From positions 1 through 9,051 of the forward strand of contig CALMGA010000019.1 in the NCBI GenBank assembly GCA_937863205.1: 9,051 nucleotides of DNA, in the 5' to 3' direction. The stretch's first letter is position 1. Each line of letters opens with the position of its first letter. The notes beneath the pieces are model-generated. The model was given only the letters and a program-made list of their open reading frames with translations, had not been told where the DNA came from and did no database searches. Made by a program: the position numbers and the translations under genes. Below, one piece after another: positions 1-7,361 of the stretch. The DNA is from an uncultured Beijerinckiaceae bacterium (GTDB lineage: Bacteria > Pseudomonadota > Alphaproteobacteria > Rhizobiales > Beijerinckiaceae).

Positions 1-1062
1 ACCGAAGTCTCGGCCGGCATGGTCGACAGCCAGGACCTGGTCGGCTCCGCCGCATCTTCGGGCCACTCGATCATCAGCCACTCCTCCGGATGCGGCTCGG
101 ACCGGTTATAGTCCCTGGAGGCGGGACGCAGACGCACCGCGGCGAAGCGGGACGCGAGATCGACGTTGCTCCCTTTGCGCCAACAAACGGTCTGCCACGC
201 TTCGGCGTCGAGCTGTTCGGCCAAAGCCCTGGCCGGGACCGGCTTGTGGTCGGGGCCGCGGCGCAGCCGGGACGGCGGCCGGCCCCTGCCACTCCATGTT
301 TTGGACGTCGCGGGCTTGGGCGGCAACGGCCCCTGTCCGGGACGCCGGACGCTGAGCGTCGGCGGGCCCCCGACGACGTCGGCCAGATCCGGGGCGGACA
401 AGCCGGCGCGGAAGCTCCCGTCCGCGCCGCAGCCGGCATCGGCCAGCATCACGCCGGGCGCAACGCCCCTCGGCCTTGGCCGCCGCGATCTGGTCGAGGG
501 CGATCTGCGGCTTGGCAGGGAATGCCACCTCCGGCGGGACCTTGGCCTTGCCGCGCCGCTCGGGGTTGTCGGCCCACGCCTGGGGAAGATACAGCCGATG
601 GGCGACAGGCAGGCTGGCCGCCTAGCAACGATCGTTGTTGGGCGACCGACAGGCTCACCGCCACCTGGCAGTTGTTCTGCTCGCCGATCTGGCCGCAAAC
701 ACTGCCGCGCCCGCCGAGTGCCGGCCCTCCTTGGGGAACCCCGTGTCCTCAGCGATCCAGGCCCGAACCGGGCCATGCCGCTCGATGACCGGCGGCACAT
801 GGTCGTGCACCCGGGCCAGCACCGCCTCGTCCGACCACGGCGCCTGCCCAACGAAGTGCAGCAGAGACCGATGCTTGGCCGCCACCCGCGCCGACGCCGT
901 GGCCGCCGCCATCGGCTCCACGCTCTTGCGCTCCAGCGGCATCAGCAAGCCGAGGTAATAATCCCGCAGCGGAGCGACCCTGTCGGCATGCCCAATCACC
1001 GTGGCAAGATGATCGACATGGGCCGAAAACGCCGCCTCACCCTCCTGCGACCAGCAATCCAT
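1..1062 (-). pseudogene. IS701-family transposase, frameshifted remnant, truncated by left window edge
   Basis: This was a DDE transposase of an IS701-type insertion sequence. Read on the minus strand from ATG at 1062, the N-terminal part has the family's RKSVEPMAA block, then LLHFVGQAPWSDE, and EDTGFPKEGRHS, where the family usually has DDT. The frame breaks near 695-709, after which GQIGEQNNCQVAVSLSVA follows in another frame. It breaks again near the GGG at 640-642, beyond which a TAG lies in frame at 622-624. SLPVAHRLYLPQAWADNPER and PPEVAFPAKPQIALDQIAAA then continue. A third break is an extra C in the run at 466-469. The last frame reads MLADAGCG (second catalytic Asp region) and, farther on, EEWLMIEWPEDAAEPTRSWL, and stays open to base 1. 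The C-terminal catalytic Glu region lies outside the window. With three shifts plus a stop the gene cannot make a full protein. The family call is from recognised motifs and is fairly firm. Confidence 0.85.
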
Positions 1063-1186
1063 CGCAACTCGCCCGATCCGTCGTTATCGCCGACGACGCT
1101 ACAAGCTTCTCATCTGGCGACGCAGCAGTACTATGCGGGATCGATCAACCGACCGCGCCTGGTGGCGACGTAGGCGCGCGGCGGGA
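1063..1186. other. Intergenic stretch between transposase start and SDR stop; probable IS end
   Basis: These 124 bases should contain the end of the IS701-type element, because they lie directly upstream of the transposase start. They also hold the 3' flank of the dehydrogenase gene. I could not define a terminal inverted repeat or target duplication because the other end of the element is outside the window. No clear hairpin terminator with a T run is visible for the dehydrogenase. Confidence 0.4.
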
Positions 1187-2182
1187 TCACCTGCGGCGGC
1201 GACTGGCCGCGAACAGCGCCGCGCCGGCACCAAGCAGGAGCAGGGCTGTCGGATGCTCGCGCAGGCGGGTCGTGATGCTGATCGGATTGACGAAACCGGG
1301 ATGCGTCCCGCGCTCGTGCCCATCCTCCATCGTCTCGAACAACGTACCCTGCGGCCGGCGCGCGGCTTCCCTGCGCTTTTCGAAGGCGATCACCACGGGA
1401 GGCGCCGTCAGGTCGAACAGGCGCGGGGCGAAGTTCGCGATCACGCTGATCAGCTTGCCGCCGCCGCCGACGTAGATGTCGCGGCGCGGCGTCACGGCTG
1501 CCGACAAAATCGCCCGCGCGACCTCGTGCGGCCGGTAGGCCGGCGGCGGCAGGTCGGGCTCCTCCGCCATGTAGTTGCGGGCGCGCTGCGGCAGCGGTGT
1601 GTCGATCGAGGCCGGCTTGATCAGCGTCACGGCCACGGGCACCTCGGCGTGCAGCAGCTCCATCCGCAGCGCATCGGTGAACCCCTTGATGGCATGCTTG
1701 CTCGCGCTGTACATGCCCTGCAGGGGAAAGGCGAAGTCCGAGCCGACGCTGCCGACGTTGACCAGCGTGCCGCCATGCCGGCGCAGGTGCGCGACGGCAA
1801 CCAGCGAGCCGTGCACGGCGCCCCAGAAGTTCACCTCCATCAGGGCGCGCATGTCCTGTTCGCTCACCTCGTCCAGACGGCCGTAGATGGTCTGCCCGGC
1901 GTTGTTGACCCAGGTGTCGAAGCCGCCGAACCGCGACACGGCGCCTGCTGCGATCCGCTCCACATCCTCGCGGTGTCCAACATCGGCCTCAACGGTCGCC
2001 ACCTCGCCGCCGGACCGGGTCTGATCGGCGGCTACGGTGGCAAGGGCCTGCCGGTTGCGCGCAGCCAGCACCAGCCTCGCGCCGCGCTTGGCTGCCAGCC
2101 GAGCGGTCGCCAAGCCGATGCCGCTGGTCGCGCCGGTAATGACGACCACCTGCTCGCGCAGGGGTTTTTGTGAGCTGAACAT
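1187..2182 (-). CDS. SDR family NAD(P)-dependent oxidoreductase with C-terminal membrane-anchor-like tail
   Basis: This is a 331-residue classical short-chain dehydrogenase/reductase that would oxidise or reduce an unknown alcohol or carbonyl substrate with NAD(P)(H). The Rossmann cofactor motif TGATSGIG is at residues 16-23, Arg42 after the second strand hints at NADP(H), and NNAG is at 93-96. The catalytic set is Asn118, Ser145, Tyr158 and Lys162 (YSASK), with the usual Pro190 after the active site. Beyond the catalytic domain lies a tail of about 70 residues that ends in a hydrophobic stretch (about 311-326, PTALLLLGAGAALFAA) and four arginines, so the protein may be anchored in the membrane with a cytosolic Arg-rich end. 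The start at 2182 is chosen because GAGG sits 8 bases upstream and because the sequence before it is not protein-like, although the frame stays open to about 2554. The gene is monocistronic here and divergent from the glycosyltransferase. The substrate cannot be told from sequence. Confidence 0.9.
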   Translation of the reverse strand: MFSSQKPLREQVVVITGATSGIGLATARLAAKRGARLVLAARNRQALATVAADQTRSGGEVATVEADVGHREDVERIAAGAVSRFGGFDTWVNNAGQTIYGRLDEVSEQDMRALMEVNFWGAVHGSLVAVAHLRRHGGTLVNVGSVGSDFAFPLQGMYSASKHAIKGFTDALRMELLHAEVPVAVTLIKPASIDTPLPQRARNYMAEEPDLPPPAYRPHEVARAILSAAVTPRRDIYVGGGGKLISVIANFAPRLFDLTAPPVVIAFEKRREAARRPQGTLFETMEDGHERGTHPGFVNPISITTRLREHPTALLLLGAGAALFAASRRRR

Positions 2183-2667
2183 GAAGGCGTCCTCGTTGCG
2201 GATCCCGATCCCCACCTCGACAGGCATCGCGAAAGGTGGGTGGCTGCTGGCGAGGCAACCGGGTCGGTCCCGTGGTTCGGGCAGGACACCCCGCGTCAGG
2301 GCCTCGACGCGCGGGATAAATGCAGGGCCAACGATTTTCGGAGCGGCCGAGGCCGCTTCGTCCCGCGCTGGCGTCCTCCGATGATTCAGGACGAGGGGCC
2401 ACGGGAAGACGATGCTGGACAAAGATGAGGAGTTGCCGGGCTCGGCATCCCTCACGCAACGGAAATTCGAGCGAGGAAGATGCCGGCGACGGCTGCGTGG
2501 TGATGTCGCGCCGGTCGTTCGATGAGGCTGGGCACCGAGGGGTGACGTAGACAAACAAAGTTGTCGGCCCTTTCCTTCCTCGCGCTAGAGTTGTAGAAGC
2601 AGTCAGGTCGGCGGTCCGGCTGCGCTTCAGGCTCTCCGCGCCTTGGACTCTTCATGAAGCGATCGAC
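2183..2667. other. Divergent intergenic region, no convincing gene
   Basis: These 485 bases separate the 5' ends of the dehydrogenase (minus) and the glycosyltransferase (plus). The open frames that cross it in both directions translate to Pro/Arg/Ser-rich, non-homologous-looking peptides and look like by-products of high GC. The segment must contain the promoters for both genes. The AT-richer part around 2548-2600 is the most promoter-like for the glycosyltransferase. I see no riboswitch-like or strong hairpin structure. Confidence 0.6.
2561..2590 (+). promoter_or_regulatory. Possible sigma-70-type promoter for the glycosyltransferase
   Basis: TTGTCG at 2561-2566 could serve as a -35 element and CTAGAG at 2585-2590 as a -10, with 18 bases between them. 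This lies about 80 bases before the GTG start in an otherwise GC-rich region. The -10 match is weak and such pairs occur by chance, so this is only a candidate. Confidence 0.25.
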
Positions 2668-5600
2668 GTGCGGCTGAGCGGCATCGGGACGCGAATCGCC
2701 GTCGCAGCCTCGCTCAGGCGTGCAGCCAAGGTTTTCGTCGGCCTTCGCGTCACCAGCGTCGACGGCGCGAGCTTCACCAGCTCGCGCCGCCTGCGGTTCA
2801 CCGCCGACGACCCGTCGATCATCTTCGAGTTCGATCAGCCGAACGCGACAGGCGAGCCTTGCCTCCTCGTCTTCGACGCGACACCGTCCCGCCCGGAGGC
2901 AAGCGGGAGGCTGTACCTCGATGACGGGCACGGCTTCAGCGAGGACCACCTCATCGCGTGGCGCTACGGAACGGCCGGCGTTTCCTCGGTCGCCCTGCGC
3001 GACCCTTCCAGCCACGTCAGGCTGCGCTGGATCCCGGACGACCTGGCTGGCGGACATATCGATATCCGTGGGGTGTTCACCCGTCCCCTAAGCCCGTCGG
3101 AAACCGCGAACCTGTCGGACTACGGGTCCGCCCTGGGCGAAGGGACCAATGCCGCCGGTTTCCACGCGCTCTACAGGTCCTCGATTGCGGTCGTACGCAC
3201 AGAGTCCGGTGAGCGCGCGGAGCGGGCAGGCGAACCTTGCGTGCTGATCGTTGCCGGCCCGAACGATGCCGGGCAGCTCGAACGATCCATTCAAGCCCTC
3301 GGCGTCGCCCGCGACCGCATGGTCGTTCTCGATCAGGGCTGGGACAGCCGCACGGCAAAGGTCTGCGACACGTTGGGTGTGGTCGCCCTTCGCATCGGGG
3401 CCACGAAAACCCGCGCCCAGTGCGGCAACATCGGTCTCCGCCTCGCCGAGCGGATGAAAGCTCGCACCCTGCTCGTCACGAGCGGGCACGTCCGCTTCGT
3501 CACCGGCGTCGCGCACGAACTGGCCGCGGCTCTCGCGCAGGACGGGGGGCTCGCCATCGTCGCACCCTCGCAGGTCGTCCTCGACGGGCAGGCCGGAAGC
3601 CGAAGACTGGCGCAGCGGGCGGCGTGGGATCTCGACAGCCTGTCCTTCGCCCTCGATTTCACGGGCGTGCGGTCGGACCCCGATCGGCTCGACGCCGATT
3701 ATTGCGACCTCACCTGCGCGATGCTGCGCGTGTCGGCGCTCCGGGCGGTCGGTGGCTTCGATGAGACTCTCGGGCCCGCCCTGGAGGACGCCGACCTTTG
3801 CTTTCGCCTGCGGATGGCCGGCTACGCCGTCGCCGCCCTGCCGAGAAGCCAGATCGAGAACGACGCGCCGCCGGCGGGCAACGGAGCGCCCGTCGACCGC
3901 GCGAGGGAACGCAGCGGCCGGCTGTTCGCCCGCAAGCATCTCGGCTACGGCGTCGACTACCGCGCGCTTCCGGCCCAGGCCTTCACCCGGCATTGGGCGG
4001 CGGACCTCAACCTCCACGCGCGCCTGGCCAGGGATGGTTTGATCGACGGCTCGCGACCGCAGCTCGTTCGCGGGCGCCCCGGACTTCGCGCGCCGAATTA
4101 CCTCCTCACCGACCGCGATGCCAGCACCTTCCCAAGCCAATGGCGGGAGCCGAACGGCTTTCATCGCGTCGTTCTCGTACCCAGCCGCCGCCTCGAAACC
4201 TCGTTTAACGGCACCGGGATCGCGGCGCATCGCGTGCCGCCCGGCGTCGATACCGACGTCTTCACGCCCTGGGGACCGATGGAGCGGCTGTACGCGGGGC
4301 CGACGTACCTGTGCTGGGTCCGCGACCGGGATCGGCACGGCCTCGCGCTCATGCTGCAGGTCTGGCAGCGCTTCCACGCCGGGCATCGCGATGCCCGGCT
4401 GATCGTGATGGGACGAGCGGTCCTCGGCCAGGTGCCCGGCGCCGAAACGGGCGTGCGCCAGCACGTCGAAGGGCGCAGCTGCGCGATCCCCAGCCAGGGC
4501 CTGCTGGTGAGAGAAGCATCCGATGCGACAAGCGAGGCCGACCTGTCCCGGATCCTGCGCAGCGTCGACTTGCTGATCTGTCCAACGGGCGGCGACGGTT
4601 TCGGCTACCCGGTTCTGCAGGCGATGGCCTGTGGCACGCCCACCCTCGTTGCCGAGTGCGAGGCGTGGGAAGAGTTCGCACATCCCTGCTCGCTGCGGTT
4701 CGAGAACTCGACGATCGGCGAGGCCGGTGCATCCACGCGGACCGCCGTAGCTTTACAACCTGACGCGACCTCCCTCCTCGCTCGTCTCGAACAAGCCCAC
4801 TCGCTCGACGACCACGCCCGTCGCCTGATCCGGGAAGCCGGCCTGCATTTGGTGCGCAACAGTTTTACCTCGCGCCACACCAGCTTCGCGCTCCGCCATG
4901 CGCTGACGCAGCTGCAGGATCAGGGATGGGTCGGCGACGATCGTCCCGCTTCAATGGAGAGCACCGCGGCACTCTCCCAGGTCGAGGTCGCCTGGAGCCT
5001 CGAGCGAGGGGCGCGCGAACAGGTGAGGGAACGCGTCGCAGCGTCGGCGCAGCGCATAGAGGCCTCCCTGTTCGAGGAGTTCGATCGCGACTACTACACC
5101 GACGCCTATCCCGACGTCGCGGCCGCCGGCGAGGATCCGCTGACCCATTTCCTCAACTTCGGCTGGAAGGAGGAACGCCGGCCGTCCCAGCTTTTTACGA
5201 CGACCCAATGGCTCGCCGCCAATGCGCAGGTGCGACGCGCCCTGCTCTGGCGCGAGGGCCCGGCGAACGACCGATCGCTGCAGGGACCGGATCTCGCGCC
5301 CGTCGATCCCGGCCCGACCGCACCGCCTGTCATCCCCGAGAGCCGCAGCGCCGCGCAGGCCGGACAGGCGCGCGAGGGCGTGCTCTTCGTCGGATACGTC
5401 GAGGCCTCGCTCGGCCTCGGCCAAGCCCTGCGCGGCACGCTGACGGCCCTCGCGTCGTCATCACTGCTCCACGCGATCTATCCCTTCAACCGGCATGTGG
5501 AAAGCCGCTTCATCGGGCTGTTCAAGGCCCACCTTTACGACCAACATCACGCCTATCGCGTCAACGTCTTCGAAATGGCACCCGATCAGCTCGGAGCGGC

Positions 5601-6561
5601 GGTGGGCGAACTCGGTTCTTGGCGAACGAAGGGAAATCGCAACATCTTGAAGGGCTATTGGGAGCTGCCCGAGGTGCCGATGGATTGGCGACCAGCTCTC
5701 GCCGGCATGGACGAGATCTGGGCGCCGAGCCGGTTCGTGGCGGACGCCTTCGGGCGCGCGTTCACCGGCCCGATCACCCTGGTTCCGCCCCCGGTCGATA
5801 CGAGCCGGGAGGTTTGCTACGACAGGGCGCACTTCGGTCTGCCGGCGGATCCCTTCACCTTCCTGTTCACCTTCGATTACGCCTCCTTCACGGCGCGCAA
5901 GAACCCGCTCGGCGTTCTCCAGGCCTTTGCCCGGGCCTTCACCCGCGGCGACACGGTCGGCTTGGTCATCAAGTCGGTCGGGTCGGGCCGGAGCAGCCCG
6001 CGGATCAAGGCCGCCATCGACGAGGCTTGCGCGGCGGACCCGCGCATCACGGTGCTGGACGCGGTGATGAGCAGGGACGAGCAGGTTTCGCTCATCGACG
6101 TCGCGGACTGCTACGTGTCCCTGCACAGATCGGAAGGGTTCGGTCTGGGCATGGCCGAGGCCATGTCGCTGGGCAAGCCGGTGATCGCCACCGACCATTC
6201 CGGCAACGTCGATTTCCTGTCCGATCGCACCGGCTTCCCCGTCGCCTTCTCGCTGCGCGCCTTGCGCCATGGCGAGTACCCGTTTTCCGGTGGGCAGCAC
6301 TGGGCCGAGCCGGATCTCGACTCGGCCGTCGAGCAGATGAGGCGGGTCGTCGGGGATCCGGACGAACGCCGCCGGCGCGCCCGCGCGGGGCAGGCGCACA
6401 TCGTCGCGCACTACGGGGCGGATGCGGTCCGCCACGCGATCGAGACGCGGGTCTCCGCGATCCTCGCCGGCGCGAGCGGCGGGCCACCCGCCCCTGCGCG
6501 TCAGGGACCGGATGGCGGTGACGCGACGATACCGGTGACGCCGGGGACGCCGGGCCGCTGA
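2668..6561 (+). CDS. Large multidomain glycosyltransferase (GT2-like, GT4-like, YPDV repeat, GT4)
   Basis: This 1297-residue protein is probably cytoplasmic, since no signal peptide or membrane segment is seen, and probably acts in surface polysaccharide or glycan assembly. Residues 1-190 are an unassigned, apparently beta-rich region. A GT2-like domain (about 190-400) keeps GGFDE (362-366) and the LEDADLCF block (372-379), but its expected DXD position reads SGH (272-274). A GT4-like domain (about 480-770) has VPPGVDTDVF (523-532) and DGFGYPVLQAM, where D643 and Q651 replace the two Glu of the EX7E motif. Residues 802-860 form a module with DYYTDAYPDV, known from many bacterial glycosyltransferases. 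After a Pro-rich linker, a C-terminal GT4 domain (905-1275) has an acceptor-side glycine loop (SLGLGQALRG), VPPPVD, and an intact EX7E (E1156, E1164 in SEGFGLGMAEAM). The start is GTG at 2668. The frame is open back to 2551 with no other ATG, GTG or TTG, so the N-terminus is uncertain. The last 20 codons overlap eutC antisense. The sugar donor and acceptor are unknown, and no other polysaccharide genes are adjacent. Confidence 0.88.
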   Translation: MRLSGIGTRIAVAASLRRAAKVFVGLRVTSVDGASFTSSRRLRFTADDPSIIFEFDQPNATGEPCLLVFDATPSRPEASGRLYLDDGHGFSEDHLIAWRYGTAGVSSVALRDPSSHVRLRWIPDDLAGGHIDIRGVFTRPLSPSETANLSDYGSALGEGTNAAGFHALYRSSIAVVRTESGERAERAGEPCVLIVAGPNDAGQLERSIQALGVARDRMVVLDQGWDSRTAKVCDTLGVVALRIGATKTRAQCGNIGLRLAERMKARTLLVTSGHVRFVTGVAHELAAALAQDGGLAIVAPSQVVLDGQAGSRRLAQRAAWDLDSLSFALDFTGVRSDPDRLDADYCDLTCAMLRVSALRAVGGFDETLGPALEDADLCFRLRMAGYAVAALPRSQIENDAPPAGNGAPVDRARERSGRLFARKHLGYGVDYRALPAQAFTRHWAADLNLHARLARDGLIDGSRPQLVRGRPGLRAPNYLLTDRDASTFPSQWREPNGFHRVVLVPSRRLETSFNGTGIAAHRVPPGVDTDVFTPWGPMERLYAGPTYLCWVRDRDRHGLALMLQVWQRFHAGHRDARLIVMGRAVLGQVPGAETGVRQHVEGRSCAIPSQGLLVREASDATSEADLSRILRSVDLLICPTGGDGFGYPVLQAMACGTPTLVAECEAWEEFAHPCSLRFENSTIGEAGASTRTAVALQPDATSLLARLEQAHSLDDHARRLIREAGLHLVRNSFTSRHTSFALRHALTQLQDQGWVGDDRPASMESTAALSQVEVAWSLERGAREQVRERVAASAQRIEASLFEEFDRDYYTDAYPDVAAAGEDPLTHFLNFGWKEERRPSQLFTTTQWLAANAQVRRALLWREGPANDRSLQGPDLAPVDPGPTAPPVIPESRSAAQAGQAREGVLFVGYVEASLGLGQALRGTLTALASSSLLHAIYPFNRHVESRFIGLFKAHLYDQHHAYRVNVFEMAPDQLGAAVGELGSWRTKGNRNILKGYWELPEVPMDWRPALAGMDEIWAPSRFVADAFGRAFTGPITLVPPPVDTSREVCYDRAHFGLPADPFTFLFTFDYASFTARKNPLGVLQAFARAFTRGDTVGLVIKSVGSGRSSPRIKAAIDEACAADPRITVLDAVMSRDEQVSLIDVADCYVSLHRSEGFGLGMAEAMSLGKPVIATDHSGNVDFLSDRTGFPVAFSLRALRHGEYPFSGGQHWAEPDLDSAVEQMRRVVGDPDERRRRARAGQAHIVAHYGADAVRHAIETRVSAILAGASGGPPAPARQGPDGGDATIPVTPGTPGR

Positions 6562-7361
6562 TCCTTCAGGCCGACGCCGGTCAACTGGCGGCGCCGCGCC
6601 TCGCCGGCGAGCCACGCCAGTAGATCGGCCGCCATATCGTACGACAGCCCGTCACCGTGGATGTTGGAAATGCAGTTGCGCTCGGAATCCTGCCGGCCGA
6701 CCCTTGGCGCGTGGGTGAGATAGATCCCCAAGCTGTCGGCGACGCTCAGTCCCGGCCGCTCGCCGATCAGCACGGCGACGAGGTCGGCGCCGAGGCATTC
6801 CCCGATCTCGTCGCCGAGCGCGACGCGCGCCTGCGTGGCGATGACGGGCGGGGCTAGGCGCCAGTCCGGCAAGCGAACGAGGCAGGCTCGCAGCAGGGGC
6901 GCGGCGTGGCGCTGCACGGCGACCGGCGACAGGCCGTCGGCGAGGACGAACACGGCGTCGCACGGACCCATGGCACGCCGGCCGGTGTCGAGCACCGATC
7001 GGCAGGCCGGGTCGAGACGGCGCCCGAGGTCGGGACGCCGGAGATAGGTCGCGCGATCGGGGGCGGCGCTGGCGACGACGAGCGGCGCGTCCAGTTCGTG
7101 CCGCAACGCCTCGACGTCGAGCGGCCGGTGCACGGCGTCGCGCGCCCGCGCATGGGCGAGCTGGAAGTCGAGCACGGCCGGCAGCGGCGGGGCATCGCCG
7201 ACGCGGCCGAGGCCGATGCGCGCCCGCGTCGCGGCCCGCAACGCCACCCATCCGTCGGCCCATGTCGGGTTGGCGCATGTCGGGTTGGCGCATGTCGGGT
7301 CGGGACCTGTTGGGTCAAGACCTGTTGGGTCGGAACCCGGCGGGTCAGGGGGCAGCGGCAA
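6501..7361 (-). CDS. eutC: Ethanolamine ammonia-lyase small (light) subunit
   Basis: EutC pairs with EutB to form the adenosylcobalamin-dependent lyase that turns ethanolamine into acetaldehyde and ammonia, and it helps bind the cobalamin. The 286-residue product shows the family core: DGWVALRAATRARIGLGR (36-53), LDFQLAHARARDAVH, YLRRPDLGRRL (106-116), ADGLSP (141-146), IGERPGLSVADSLGIYLTHA (199-218) and RNCISNIH (228-235). The start is a TTG at 7361, which overlaps the eutB end by 17 bases and suggests translational coupling. An upstream in-frame TGA rules out starts much earlier. The only later GTG (7247) would cut into the conserved DxW start of the core. Residues 6-35 are six pentapeptide repeats of the (D/N)PTxx type, encoded by a 15-bp tandem array and not part of the normal family. 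About 20 residues after GVGLKD (262-267) look like a non-conserved tail that overlaps the glycosyltransferase gene on the other strand. Confidence 0.93.
   Translation of the reverse strand: MPLPPDPPGSDPTGLDPTGPDPTCANPTCANPTWADGWVALRAATRARIGLGRVGDAPPLPAVLDFQLAHARARDAVHRPLDVEALRHELDAPLVVASAAPDRATYLRRPDLGRRLDPACRSVLDTGRRAMGPCDAVFVLADGLSPVAVQRHAAPLLRACLVRLPDWRLAPPVIATQARVALGDEIGECLGADLVAVLIGERPGLSVADSLGIYLTHAPRVGRQDSERNCISNIHGDGLSYDMAADLLAWLAGEARRRQLTGVGLKDQRPGVPGVTGIVASPPSGP
7261..7350. repeat. Six-unit 15-bp tandem repeat at the eutB/eutC junction
   Basis: There are six contiguous 15-base units at 7261, 7276, 7291, 7306, 7321 and 7336. The first two are identical (catgtcgggttggcg) and the rest drift progressively (catgtcgggtcggga, cctgttgggtcaaga, cctgttgggtcggaa, cccggcgggtcaggg). 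Read on the minus strand in the eutC frame they give DPPGS, DPTGL, DPTGP, DPTCA, NPTCA and NPTWA. The unit is a multiple of three, so gain or loss of copies keeps eutC in frame. The last unit contains the eutB stop codon at 7345-7347. Identical neighbours next to diverged ones suggest recent expansion at the downstream (low-coordinate) end. Confidence 0.92.

Noticed and set aside
166..1173. A 335-codon open frame on the plus strand across the transposase remnant
   Set aside because: The minus strand carries clear IS701 transposase motifs over the same bases; the plus frame is Arg/Pro-rich and featureless.
1133..2173. A 346-codon open frame on the plus strand opposite the dehydrogenase
   Set aside because: It is antisense to a gene with complete SDR motifs and has no motifs of its own.
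2183..2554. N-terminal extension of the dehydrogenase to about 2554
   Set aside because: The extra residues are not SDR-like, and the ATG at 2182 has a good ribosome binding site and the usual distance to the TGxxxGIG motif.
3088..4683. Long antisense frame inside the glycosyltransferase, and a similar 531-codon sense-strand frame at 4926-6521
   Set aside because: Both are in alternative frames of a gene with recognisable transferase domains throughout, and their products are compositionally biased.
7261..7350. CRISPR-like array
   Set aside because: The units are contiguous 15-bp direct repeats without spacers and lie in a coding frame, so this is a minisatellite.
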